The translations under genes were made by a program, and so were the position numbers. Shown here piece after piece: positions 17,495 to 25,157 of a stretch of DNA of 64,000 bases. Position 1 is the stretch's first letter. Every line of letters starts with the position of its first letter. Source of the stretch: JABCYV01 sp035512155 (GTDB lineage Bacteria; Acidobacteriota; Terriglobia; Terriglobales; Acidobacteriaceae); NCBI GenBank assembly GCA_035512155.1, contig DATKEN010000014.1:1-64000 (forward strand), in the 5' to 3' direction. The notes below the pieces were generated by a model, which saw only the letters and a program-made list of their open reading frames with translations, had not been told where the DNA came from and did not search any database.

Positions 17495-18666
17495 GGATGG
17501 GGGTTTCCAGTACGTTCGTCGGAATCCTGGTCGTTATCTCCAGCATCGCTTTCGCTGCGGAAAACTCCGGTAGGAGGCAAGAACGCGAGTATCCGTTTCC
17601 GCTACCGGCTGTAAGACAAGCGCTGCAGCAACTCAGTGCCTACACGGGCAGCCGATTGCCCACCCTAGACGGATTCATCACAACCGTCCGCGCCGATCTG
17701 GGTCACTACGAGCGCCCGTACTATGAATACAAGATAGAACTGATGCCCAGCGCCGCGGATCGAACTACAGTTCGATTGAAGGCCAATGTTTCGGCTTGGT
17801 ATTCTGATGCTCAGAGCGGGGAATCAGGATATATCGCTTTCGAATCGAACGGCCGACTGGAAAACGATCTTCTGGACCGCCTGAATGAACTTCTAACCAA
17901 GAATAAATCTAAAATCGCGACCGATCCAGGTCTTGTGGCCCAGCAGATAGCGGACGTGCGACAGAAGCGCCTGGAGGCGGAGCAACGCGTATCGGAACTA
18001 GAAACGCAGTTGCAGGCGCCGCAGGTTCCAGTCGGTCAAAATAGCCCAACCGAAATTGTCTCTGTGGTCAAAGTACCGGTTCCCATCTTCAACGCTCCGG
18101 AAGAACATGCCTCAGTGCTGTTGCGGGCGCAGTCCGAGGATGAGTTCGAGGTGCTCGAACATCGCGGGGCGTGGCTGCGAGTGAAGTTGGGCGAGACCGG
18201 CAGCGGCTGGTTGAAACGCGCGCAGGTGCAGGCGAATCTTGGAGCAGGATCCGGTGACTTGCCGACCAGCGACAAAGCGGAGGCCGATGCTTTCGCCGTG
18301 ATTCGCGAGATGGTTTCTCCTTTTTCCGGTGACTGGACGCGGCTGAACGGCAAGCAAGCCCTTTATTTGTGGGCACGGCCTGAGGGTTCGATTCGTGACG
18401 TGGCAGTAGGACAGAAACTGAAGTTCGTGGAACGGATATTCAAAGAGCGCTACCGCGAAGTAACCCATAGCTCACAGAATCCGGTAGACGGCGTTGTGGT
18501 CATCTTTCTGGATAAGCGTGGCGGTGTCGCGGCGGCAACCCTAGAAGACATCGCGCACTGGGCGGCCGGAAACCTTAGCCACACAGCCTTCCTGAAGAAA
18601 TGCTCTCTGGATCCGCCAGGCGCTTTTGAAAATGCTGGCAACGGCGTGAAGGCTTCAGTTCCGTGA
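17491..18666 (+). CDS. Secreted SH3-domain protein, partner of the preceding gene
   Basis: A 391-residue exported protein with signal peptide (MRMGVSSTFVGILVVISSIAFAAE). Residues 30-150 form an N-terminal domain resembling in layout that of the preceding gene (EYPFPLPAVRQALQQL, YYEYKIELMPSAADRTTVRL), then a helical stretch (155-190), an SH3-like domain (about 200-250, VPVPIFNAPEEHASVLLRAQ and GAWLRVKLGETGSGWLKRAQV), and a C-terminal domain without recognised family (270-391). The start at 17491 overlaps the previous stop (ATGA). Probably envelope-associated; the function is not known. Confidence 0.78.
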   Translation: MRMGVSSTFVGILVVISSIAFAAENSGRRQEREYPFPLPAVRQALQQLSAYTGSRLPTLDGFITTVRADLGHYERPYYEYKIELMPSAADRTTVRLKANVSAWYSDAQSGESGYIAFESNGRLENDLLDRLNELLTKNKSKIATDPGLVAQQIADVRQKRLEAEQRVSELETQLQAPQVPVGQNSPTEIVSVVKVPVPIFNAPEEHASVLLRAQSEDEFEVLEHRGAWLRVKLGETGSGWLKRAQVQANLGAGSGDLPTSDKAEADAFAVIREMVSPFSGDWTRLNGKQALYLWARPEGSIRDVAVGQKLKFVERIFKERYREVTHSSQNPVDGVVVIFLDKRGGVAAATLEDIAHWAAGNLSHTAFLKKCSLDPPGAFENAGNGVKASVP

Positions 18667-18701
18667 CAGGCTTCGGATGTGGAGAGTTCGATCCGGCTTC
18701 T

Positions 18702-19496
18702 TTACTCAGTTGGAGAACGATCGGGCACATCGAAACCGTACGTCCTCAACAGCTGATCAATGGCCGGCGTCTTGATGAACGATAAAAATTGCAGTGCCGT
18801 ATGCTTGTTTGTTGATGACCTAAGAATCACGCATGCCTGTTCGATGGGCGGATATTCAACAGCAGGAACCTCAGCGTAACGGCCTTTGTCCTTCATGTTC
18901 GGAGATAAAGCGAGCGACAACGCCACGATGGCTACATCAGCCGAGCCCGAGACAACGAACGCCGCGGTTTGTGAAATGTTCTCTCCAAGCACGAGCTTAT
19001 CTTTGACTTCGTCATAGATGTTCTTCTTTTGCATCGCGGCGACCGCAGCTTGCCCGTAAGGCGCGTGCTGTGGGTTTGCAATGGCGATTTTCTTGATTGA
19101 AGGGTTCAACAGAGCCTGGAGACCAGAACTCAGGTCGAGCTTTGAGTCGTTCGGCACCCAAATAACAATTTTGCCTTTTGCGTACTGGTAGTAGCTCCCC
19201 AGCTGGGTCAAACCGGCCTCTTCCAGCTTCTTCGCGTAATCCAAATTGGCAGAGAAAAACATGTCAAAAGGCGCACCATTCTGAATTTGCTGGAAGAAGT
19301 TCCCTGACGAACCGTAGATAAGCTTCACGCTCTTTCCCGTTTCTTTTTGGAATCGGGCGGCGATATCTTGCATGGCAAACTGAAGGTCGGCCGCGGCGGC
19401 CACAGTTATCTCTTGGGCGGCACAGAACCGCGGAGGAAGAATGGATCCGACCGCTAGAAACGCTATTAGTCCCAGTTTTCGGACTATCATGCGCAA
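18702..19496 (-). CDS. modA: Molybdate ABC transporter substrate-binding protein
   Basis: Periplasmic oxyanion-binding protein of 264 residues. Signal peptide (1-28), then EITVAAAADLQFAMQDIAARFQKETG, KLIYGSSGNFFQQIQNGAPFDMFFSANLDYAKKL and IAIANPQHAPYGQAAVAAM, the motifs that line the molybdate/tungstate site (Ser/Ala/Asp/Tyr contacts). No modB permease or modC ATPase is next to it in this window, so the rest of the importer must be elsewhere or the gene may have another role. Divergent from the small Mop gene, with 27 bases between starts. Confidence 0.9.
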   Translation of the reverse strand: MRMIVRKLGLIAFLAVGSILPPRFCAAQEITVAAAADLQFAMQDIAARFQKETGKSVKLIYGSSGNFFQQIQNGAPFDMFFSANLDYAKKLEEAGLTQLGSYYQYAKGKIVIWVPNDSKLDLSSGLQALLNPSIKKIAIANPQHAPYGQAAVAAMQKKNIYDEVKDKLVLGENISQTAAFVVSGSADVAIVALSLALSPNMKDKGRYAEVPAVEYPPIEQACVILRSSTNKHTALQFLSFIKTPAIDQLLRTYGFDVPDRSPTE

Positions 19497-19510
19497 GCTC
19501 CCTACGGGTT

Positions 19511-19516
19511 TATAAT
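19511..19516 (+). promoter_or_regulatory. Candidate -10 box of the Mop gene
   Basis: Perfect TATAAT, with the expected transcription start at or one base before the ATG at 19524, which would make the message leaderless. No good -35 box is seen at the usual distance. Confidence 0.3.
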
Positions 19517-19523
19517 CGAGGAC

Positions 19524-19730
19524 ATGCCAATCTCAGCCAGAAACAAGTTGCGTGGGAAGATCGAAGAAATTCAGTTGGGTGACATCATGGCCCACGTGGT
19601 CGTGCGCGTGGGTGACAATCTGATTGAGAGTGCTATCACCCGGCGCAGCGCCGACGATCTAAAGCTAAAAAAAGGCGACATGGTTACCGCTGTTGTCAAA
19701 GCCACCGAGGTAATGATCCAGAAGGATTGA
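19524..19730 (+). CDS. Stand-alone TOBE/Mop molybdopterin- or molybdate-binding protein
   Basis: A 68-residue single TOBE domain (molbindin). Residues 4-68 follow the pattern RNKLRGKIEEIQLGDIMAHV, ESAITRRSADDLKLKKGDMV and AVVKATEVMIQKD. Mop proteins assemble into hexamers that bind molybdate and act as cytoplasmic stores. The same domain forms the C-terminus of the HTH-TOBE protein at 20221-20655, and ModA is divergent on the other side, so this is a molybdenum group. Confidence 0.92.
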   Translation: MPISARNKLRGKIEEIQLGDIMAHVVVRVGDNLIESAITRRSADDLKLKKGDMVTAVVKATEVMIQKD

Positions 19731-19736
19731 TTCGCC

Positions 19737-20219
19737 TCACTCCACGTTCACAATCTTTAGCGTCGTAACTTGCCTGACCCAGCGGGCCATCCTCTTCTCG
19801 TCGGGTATGACGATGCGATATGGCCCTTCCTTCTCATCCAGTGGCTTCCTGTTTCGCAAGAAAGCCAGCACGATCTGTTTATCAGTGAATGCCGGATCTA
19901 TTTCAGGCAGGGCAATCACGGCACGATAGCCATCGGCAGCTTCTACGAGTAAACAGGAAGCAAGTCGCTTGCCCCGTAGAGATTCCCCCAACCCAATTCC
20001 CGCCTTTTCCAGCACAGTCCCGAGCGCAACACCCTCAAACGTGATGGGAGAATCCGAACCGCTAGTCGAGACCTTCCTATGCGGCAGGGCTTCGATGTCT
20101 ACCCGGGTCAGCACCGTCTGTTTTCCAGGATCTGTTTGAATAACTAGCTGCTGACACTGACCCAGTGCAGCATCCCACATCACAGCAATTAGTAGGAAAA
20201 AGAAGAGACGTTTTTTCAT
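19737..20219 (-). CDS. Exported protein with Moco-oxidoreductase-like domain
   Basis: A 160-residue protein with signal peptide (MKKRLFFFLLIAVMWDAALG). The mature part matches the oxidoreductase molybdopterin-binding fold in segments such as TRVDIEALPHRKVS, ITFEGVALGTVLEKAGI and GPYRIVIPDEKRMARWVRQVTTLKIV. The key Cys that ligates molybdenum in catalytic members is not visible at the matching position, so it may not bind the cofactor. It lies one base from the HTH-TOBE gene on the same strand, which suggests cotranscription. Compare the catalytic-looking homolog at 6971-7582. Confidence 0.8.
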   Translation of the reverse strand: MKKRLFFFLLIAVMWDAALGQCQQLVIQTDPGKQTVLTRVDIEALPHRKVSTSGSDSPITFEGVALGTVLEKAGIGLGESLRGKRLASCLLVEAADGYRAVIALPEIDPAFTDKQIVLAFLRNRKPLDEKEGPYRIVIPDEKRMARWVRQVTTLKIVNVE

Positions 20220-20220
20220 G

Positions 20221-20655
20221 TCAAATACGCAGAATCATCACTTCGGTGGCTTTTATCAGGGCGGCGGCAGTCTGTCCTGGCTTTAGCTGCATTTCCCGCG
20301 CGGAACGTGCGGTGATAATCGAGGTGATTTGCTGGTCGCCAATCGAAATTCTAACCTCTGCCATCAGACCGCTAATCTGGACGGCATCGATCCGCCCCAC
20401 GAGCTGATTCCGTCCACTGACGTGGCGCACCAGTTGCTTGCGCTCCTTCTCCGTTTTGCCTCGCGTTCTGAAGAGAAGCCGATCCAGCTCACTTTGCGGG
20501 ATGCGGTGATGTCCGCCGGCGGTGCGGATGCTGCGAATCTTCTTCTTGTAAATCCACTGCTTAATCGTCGGGAAGCTGATCCCTAGTTGCAAAGCCGCGT
20601 CACGCAGCTTCAGTAACTCTTCGTTCTTCTGTCCGGATTTTCCGTTCCTCTGCAT
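20221..20655 (-). CDS. HTH-TOBE molybdenum-responsive regulator
   Basis: A 144-residue regulator that joins a MerR/excisionase-type helix-turn-helix (residues 14-65, LKLRDAALQLGISFPTIKQW and AGGHHRIPQSELDRLL) to one C-terminal TOBE domain (80-144). In ModE the sensor is a di-TOBE module behind a winged helix; this is a shorter design with a different HTH. By family knowledge it should sense molybdate or tungstate and control genes of molybdenum uptake or use; targets are inferred to be the surrounding modA, Mop and Moco-domain genes. Confidence 0.88.
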   Translation of the reverse strand: MQRNGKSGQKNEELLKLRDAALQLGISFPTIKQWIYKKKIRSIRTAGGHHRIPQSELDRLLFRTRGKTEKERKQLVRHVSGRNQLVGRIDAVQISGLMAEVRISIGDQQITSIITARSAREMQLKPGQTAAALIKATEVMILRI

Positions 20656-20776
20656 TGGAACGAAATCCTACCGTCACGACACGGTATGGTCAACAAGAAC
20701 GGCTCCAGCACTGTCCGGCCCTGAGTCGGTAGAATGAGTATACAACTATATGGCATTAGACTGTGAAAACGTATTT

Positions 20777-20786
20777 AGTGTACACT
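20777..20786. promoter_or_regulatory. Palindrome AGTGTACACT in the divergent region
   Basis: Perfect ten-base palindrome 37 bases upstream of the barrel-protein start at 20823 and about 120 bases upstream of the HTH-TOBE start. Candidate regulator site only. Confidence 0.25.
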
Positions 20787-20822
20787 TCTAAGTCTTTTTA
20801 CCCACCATTTATTGGAGGCCCA

Positions 20823-21650
20823 ATGAGTAAAGTTCCTCTGTTAGTCGTCACCGTCGTTCTTTGTCTTTCATCAACCTTGACGTTTGCGCAGGACGGATAC
20901 TTCTCGAACTGGTTTGCCCGAGTGGACAAAACCAAAGATGAGCAGCCTCACTGGGTCACGCCGCTGGCTACAACCACTCCGCGACTGGAGGAAGAATACC
21001 GCTACGACCAGTTGTGGCAGGAAAACGCGAAGGGCGTCACCACCAATAACTACGACGGCGGCAAAGGGTTGGAATTGATCCCGTTCGAGAAAGTGGAGGT
21101 GATTTTCAATGTGCCTCCTTATCTCATGCACAACGATCCCAAGGTCCGCGATGGATTCGGCGACGTTGCATTTCTGGTGAAATATCGGTTGTTCTCAGAA
21201 AACGAGGAGCACGGTAACTACATTCTTACAGCGTTCCTGGGTTGGAGTCTGCCGACGGGGGACCACAAAAATGGAGCGCCGCACGCGGTGATTACGCCGA
21301 CGATCGCCTACGGAAAAGGGCTGGGGGACTTCGACCTCCAGGGCACCTTCGGGATCGGGCTTCCGGTTGCTGATACCGACATTGTAGGACGAACCTACGT
21401 CTGGAATAACGCTTTCCAATACCGGGTGCTTCGGAAGTTCTGGCCTGAAGTTGAGCTCAACTCGACATTCTTTCAGGACGGAAAGAATGATGGGCAGAAG
21501 CAGAACTTTGTTACTCCTGGCCTGATCATGGGACGCTTCCGCCTTTGGCGGAGAGTCGGGTTTACGATTGGTGGAGGATATCAGATCGCTACCACCCATT
21601 TCCATACTACGAATCACAATGCCATCTTATCTATTCGGTTTCCGTTTTGA
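20823..21650 (+). CDS. Putative outer-membrane beta-barrel protein
   Basis: A 275-residue exported protein. The ATG at 20823 follows GGAGG and opens a signal peptide (MSKVPLLVVTVVLCLSSTLTFAQ). The rest alternates short beta strands and turns, including VIFNVPPYLMHNDPKVRDGFGDVAFLVKYRL, TAFLGWSLPTGDHKNG and RVGFTIGGGYQIATTHFHTTN, and ends with IRFPF, a terminal aromatic expected of a Bam substrate. This is the pattern of the MetA-pathway phenol-degradation type barrel family, and I call it by that resemblance. Transport function is unknown. Confidence 0.7.
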   Translation: MSKVPLLVVTVVLCLSSTLTFAQDGYFSNWFARVDKTKDEQPHWVTPLATTTPRLEEEYRYDQLWQENAKGVTTNNYDGGKGLELIPFEKVEVIFNVPPYLMHNDPKVRDGFGDVAFLVKYRLFSENEEHGNYILTAFLGWSLPTGDHKNGAPHAVITPTIAYGKGLGDFDLQGTFGIGLPVADTDIVGRTYVWNNAFQYRVLRKFWPEVELNSTFFQDGKNDGQKQNFVTPGLIMGRFRLWRRVGFTIGGGYQIATTHFHTTNHNAILSIRFPF

Positions 21651-21696
21651 GCCCTCGGACAGTTTGTTTTGCGACGAAGATGCCTCGGTGCTTAAG

Positions 21697-21723
21697 CCCC
21701 GGGACAACTACAAAGCCCCGGGG
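21697..21723. other. Inverted repeat CCCCGGG-13-CCCGGGG
   Basis: Seven-base GC arms with a 13-base loop, 47 bases after the stop of the barrel gene. No T run follows, so it is not a classic terminator; it may be an RNA hairpin or coincidental. Confidence 0.35.
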
Positions 21724-21829
21724 AAGTGTCAAATAGAATGAGACTTCCTAAGGTTATCCCCGATTTTCATGGCCCAGAAGGCTTACGGTGTATAATCCAA
21801 ACGAGTTACGGTTTAGAGATGGTCTCGCG

Positions 21830-22162
21830 ATGTTTCTAGCGTCATGCCGGGATGTTCGGCGATGTCGGAACTGGCGGGCAATGCTGGTTCTGGTCGCCAT
21901 TTGTTGTCTATCCGTCAGCCTTGCCACTCGCTACACCCGACTGAACTCCGAGAGCGGCAGCGTAAAGATCGTAAAATCCCAGTCGCCGGATGTTAAGAAG
22001 CAACACCTGGTTCGGGACGCCCTGAAATGGACGGCGCCCACTCCCAAATTCACTCTGGTTCCCGCAGTACGGTCCCATGTTCACGTAGTCTCGGCGGTCT
22101 TCCTGGCTACCAATCTTTCCTCAGAGAGCTGGCTCTACAACCGGCCTCCTCCCTCCTGCTGA
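21830..22162 (+). CDS. Small membrane-anchored or secreted protein, unknown
   Basis: About 110 residues from ATG 21830. A basic N-terminus (RDVRRCRNWRA) is followed by one hydrophobic segment (LVLVAICCLSVSLA) and then a polar, Lys/Ser-rich tail with SESGSVKIVKSQSPDVKKQH. A second hydrophobic patch lies near the end (VHVVSAVFLATNLSS). No known domain. The GTG at 21788 would lengthen it, but a TATAAT at 21791-21796 overlaps that codon, favouring the shorter form. Upstream neighbour of the LVIVD gene, in the same direction. Confidence 0.5.
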   Translation: MFLASCRDVRRCRNWRAMLVLVAICCLSVSLATRYTRLNSESGSVKIVKSQSPDVKKQHLVRDALKWTAPTPKFTLVPAVRSHVHVVSAVFLATNLSSESWLYNRPPPSC

Positions 22163-22324
22163 CCTTTCCTTGCCATTGAGCCGTAAGTTCTAAGGTTGGT
22201 ACCCCACACGGGACCACACCTTTTCCACTGGCTGCAGATTTAGCTGCGGAACTAAGTTCATAAAACCGGCATTGATACATCCGGCGCGGCCCCTGCTAAG
22301 CAGTTAAGCATTAAGGAGAGAGTC

Positions 22325-22984
22325 ATGAAGTTATGTAGTAGAAGATCCGTCCTAAGCTGTCCGGGCGTTGGGTTAGCACTATTCGTGCTCATCGTCGCGC
22401 TGGCAGCCATCGCAAACGCGAAGGACCAACCACACGAACCCGCCGAACAGGTGGCAGTGGTCGCGCACCTGGCCCTGCCCGGTGCTGCGGTACAACAGAT
22501 GTTCGTGCAGCAGCAAGGTAGCAAGCAATACCTGTACATCCAACAAGCCTCCAGTGAGGGTTACACGGTTGTCGACGTCAGCAAACCTGCCCGGCCAAAC
22601 ATCATCAAGCACGAAGCTCGGCTGAACACAGCCTCGGAAGGGCAATTAGAGATGATTGGTGGCGGGTTGGCTTTGGCTGAAGCTCCAGACAAAAGTTCGG
22701 GAACGGCAAACACTCGCCATGAACTTGTGCCTGCGAAAGTTGCTGGGTCAGGCACCAGCCCACGCACCGAGTCAGTTAGGGTGCTTGATCTAAGTGATCC
22801 GGCCAACCCCAAAACGCTGCAGACCTTCGACGGAGTTACCAGCGTCCTGGCTGACGATGGGCGCCGGTTGATCTACATCACGAATGGTGAGGGGTTGTGG
22901 ATATTGACTCACAAAAAGGTGCGCCCGGCTTTGCCATTGTGCGATTCGGAATCGGTCTTTTCTCCAATCGCGGACTGCCAATAA
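22325..22984 (+). CDS. Exported LVIVD-repeat protein (paralog A)
   Basis: A 219-residue exported protein with signal peptide (about residues 10-34) and two LVIVD-type beta-propeller repeats, YTVVDVSKPARPNIIK near 85 and VRVLDLSDPANPKTLQTF near 160, and a third blade strand LIYITNGEGLWILTHK near 190. Good ribosome site (AAGGAGAGAGTC before ATG). It is closely similar along its whole length to the minus-strand gene at 29761-30402, down to the shared end, in which PIADCQ follows a CDS motif. Only about two or three blades are present, so a full propeller would need partners. Placed just upstream of the RND efflux operon. Function unknown. Confidence 0.8.
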   Translation: MKLCSRRSVLSCPGVGLALFVLIVALAAIANAKDQPHEPAEQVAVVAHLALPGAAVQQMFVQQQGSKQYLYIQQASSEGYTVVDVSKPARPNIIKHEARLNTASEGQLEMIGGGLALAEAPDKSSGTANTRHELVPAKVAGSGTSPRTESVRVLDLSDPANPKTLQTFDGVTSVLADDGRRLIYITNGEGLWILTHKKVRPALPLCDSESVFSPIADCQ

Positions 22985-23048
22985 AACAGCGAAGGGCGAC
23001 CATTCGTCGCCGGTCCGCTTGAAACAACGGCTCTTGCGAGAGGAAATT

Positions 23049-23444
23049 ATGAAAAAGACTTTGATACGGTTCGTGCTCGTTCTCGGAGTCTTGTCGATGC
23101 ATCTGCAGGCGGCGACAAAAAGAGTGTATCAACCCGCAACCGTCGTCAGCGTGGAAAACCACCAGACCGAGTCCAATTACGTGGGAGACAACCCGTCGGA
23201 TGCGTCTCTGCAGTCGACGGCGTACGCCTACGATATCGGCATACGGTTGAATTGCGTCGACTACATAGGCCGATACCTGTCAGCATTCGATTACTTACCA
23301 TCCGTCTTCGCTCCTAACAACACCGTACAAGTGAATCGGCAGAAGCACGTCCTGTATGTGAGGCTATCGGGCTCTCGCGATGTGAAGATGGGCATTGCCC
23401 GTCGAAGCAGGGAAAGAGACGCGTCCTGTTTGACTAACAACTAA
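23049..23444 (+). CDS. Small exported protein, tandem paralog 1
   Basis: 131 residues with signal peptide (MKKTLIRFVLVLGVLSMHLQA) preceded by AGAGGAAA. The mature domain reads YQPATVVSVENHQTE, YDIGIRLNCVDYIGRYLSAF and then GSRDVKMGIARR. It resembles the next gene, with the shared pattern RLNCxxYxGRYxSAxxYLPxVFxPN and GSRDVKMGI, so this is a tandem duplication of a family I do not recognise. Both have one Cys in RLNC and a near-C-terminal Cys. Confidence 0.75.
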   Translation: MKKTLIRFVLVLGVLSMHLQAATKRVYQPATVVSVENHQTESNYVGDNPSDASLQSTAYAYDIGIRLNCVDYIGRYLSAFDYLPSVFAPNNTVQVNRQKHVLYVRLSGSRDVKMGIARRSRERDASCLTNN

Positions 23445-23497
23445 CTTGTCGGGGGCGCGGCTATCGGTCGTGCTCCCGAATGAATTTGGAGGCAATC

Positions 23498-23905
23498 GTG
23501 ACAAGAATCTTGGGTTTGCTGATTTGTTTCTTTCTCAGCGTAGGTACTTTTACAGCGCAGCTAAGTGCTTCAACCCGCCAGTATCAGAAAGCTGTGGTAG
23601 TGAGCGCACAGAAGTATGAGCCGATTACTCCCCGGCGGGGTAAGCATACCGACGCTCCGCCGCCTGGAACGGAATACGACTATGATGTTGCGATTCGTTT
23701 GAACTGCTCAGTGTATGTAGGACGCTACCAATCAGCAATTGAGTATTTACCCGCTGTGTTTTCGCCGAATCAACCGGTGGAAGTCAGCCTGGAAAAGCAA
23801 GTGATGTACGTCAAGGTTCCCGGCAGTCGCGATGTCAAAATGGGTATTGTCGAGCGTCGCGGCGAGCCAGGGGATTCTTGTAATGGTGCCGCTAATCTGC
23901 GGTAG
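23498..23905 (+). CDS. Small exported protein, tandem paralog 2
   Basis: 135 residues. GTG at 23498 is chosen because GGAGG (23488-23492) precedes it and a signal peptide starts there (VTRILGLLICFFLSVGTFTA). The mature part matches paralog 1: VVVSAQKYEPITPR, YDYDVAIRLNCSVYVGRYQSA, GSRDVKMGIVERRG. It leads directly into the efflux genes with 28 bases between stop and the downstream start, so it may share their transcript. Confidence 0.75.
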   Translation: MTRILGLLICFFLSVGTFTAQLSASTRQYQKAVVVSAQKYEPITPRRGKHTDAPPPGTEYDYDVAIRLNCSVYVGRYQSAIEYLPAVFSPNQPVEVSLEKQVMYVKVPGSRDVKMGIVERRGEPGDSCNGAANLR

Positions 23906-23933
23906 TGAGGTTCAAACATGAGTGAATGCAAGA

Positions 23934-25157
23934 ATGAGTAAGCGATCTACCCTAATTCTTGTTGGAGCACTCGCAATCGGGGTGGTTCTGGTCTTGCGCT
24001 TCTCGGGCAAGAGTGCAAACGCGGAAAAAAGCGAGGCTTCGCTTCGACCTGTCGCAGTGGCGCTGGCACGGGAGAGTCCTATCTCCGACATGATTACTCT
24101 GTCCGGAGAATTCCGCCCCTTTCAGGAAGTAGATGTACACGCCAAGGTCGCAGGCTACATTCGCAAGATTTATGTCGATGTCGGAGATCACGTAAAGACG
24201 GGACAGACGCTTGCGATTCTCGAAGTCCCGGAGTTGGACGCGCAACTTCAGGGCGCCGAAGCAGCGATCCGGCGCAGCCAGGATGCGATTCGTCGAGCGC
24301 AAGGAGATCTGAAGCGCGCCGAGTCTCTGCATCAGGCGACCCACTTGGATTACACCCGCCTCAAGCAGGCATCAGAAGCACGCCCCGGACTCATCGCAGA
24401 ACAGGAACTGGACAATGCGCAAGCTAAGGACAGGGAAGGCGAGGCACAGATTTCCGCAGATGAAGCCGCATTTTCCGAAGCGCGGAATCAGTTGGACGTT
24501 GCCTCTGCGGAACAGAAGCAATTAAGCGCAATGAGCGGGTACGCGCAGATCGTTGCTCCGTTTGACGGAGTTATAACCAAACGCTATGTGGACACGGGCG
24601 CGTTGGTCCAGGCGGGCACCAGCTCGAATACCCAGGCAGTGCCGGTAGTAAGTGTGGCACAAACTGATCTCTTCCGGCTGACGCTTGCCGTGCCGGAGTC
24701 CGCCGTTCCCATGATCCGCTTAGGGACGACGGTGACGGTCCACGTGCAAGCTCTCAACCGCGATTTCGAAGGCAAGGTGGCTCGCTTTGCTAACGCGGTG
24801 AATCAGGAAACACGCACCATGCACACGGAAGTCGACGTACGAAATCCCAGCCGAAGCATCGTCGAAGGCATGTACGCGGTGGTCAAACTCACCCTGGCCA
24901 AAAGCGATCATGCGCTCGCCGTGCCGATCCAGGCGGTAAGCCGGGAGGGTTCGCACACGACGGTGCTGGTAGTGAATTCGAACGATCAGATCGAAGAGCG
25001 CGAAGTCCACTTGGGGATCGAGGGAGCAAATCAGGTTGAAGTCGTTGCTGGCCTCAAGCCAAACGATCGTGTGGTAATGGGCTCGCGGAGTGATTTTCGG
25101 CCTGGAGAGCGGGTGGATCCAAAGGTAATCGCGGATAACAACGAGGCGCAATACTGA
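23934..25157 (+). CDS. RND efflux periplasmic adaptor (MFP/HlyD family)
   Basis: A 407-residue membrane fusion protein. Membrane anchor at about 5-25 (LILVGALAIGVVLVLRF), lipoyl half-motif FQEVDVHAKVAGYIRKIYVDVGDHVKTGQTLAILE, a long coiled-coil hairpin (about 95-190), the second lipoyl half (YAQIVAPFDGVITKRYVDTGALVQAG), beta-barrel and C-terminal membrane-proximal domains. It links the inner-membrane pump to TolC. The stop overlaps the next start (TGATG). The start is ATG 23934, with GTG 23922 possible; a seven-codon ORF (23918-23941) overlaps it. Confidence 0.92.
   Translation: MSKRSTLILVGALAIGVVLVLRFSGKSANAEKSEASLRPVAVALARESPISDMITLSGEFRPFQEVDVHAKVAGYIRKIYVDVGDHVKTGQTLAILEVPELDAQLQGAEAAIRRSQDAIRRAQGDLKRAESLHQATHLDYTRLKQASEARPGLIAEQELDNAQAKDREGEAQISADEAAFSEARNQLDVASAEQKQLSAMSGYAQIVAPFDGVITKRYVDTGALVQAGTSSNTQAVPVVSVAQTDLFRLTLAVPESAVPMIRLGTTVTVHVQALNRDFEGKVARFANAVNQETRTMHTEVDVRNPSRSIVEGMYAVVKLTLAKSDHALAVPIQAVSREGSHTTVLVVNSNDQIEEREVHLGIEGANQVEVVAGLKPNDRVVMGSRSDFRPGERVDPKVIADNNEAQY

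Noticed and set aside
21697..21723. Inverted repeat as a terminator
   Set aside because: GC arms without a T run; kept only as an RNA hairpin candidate.
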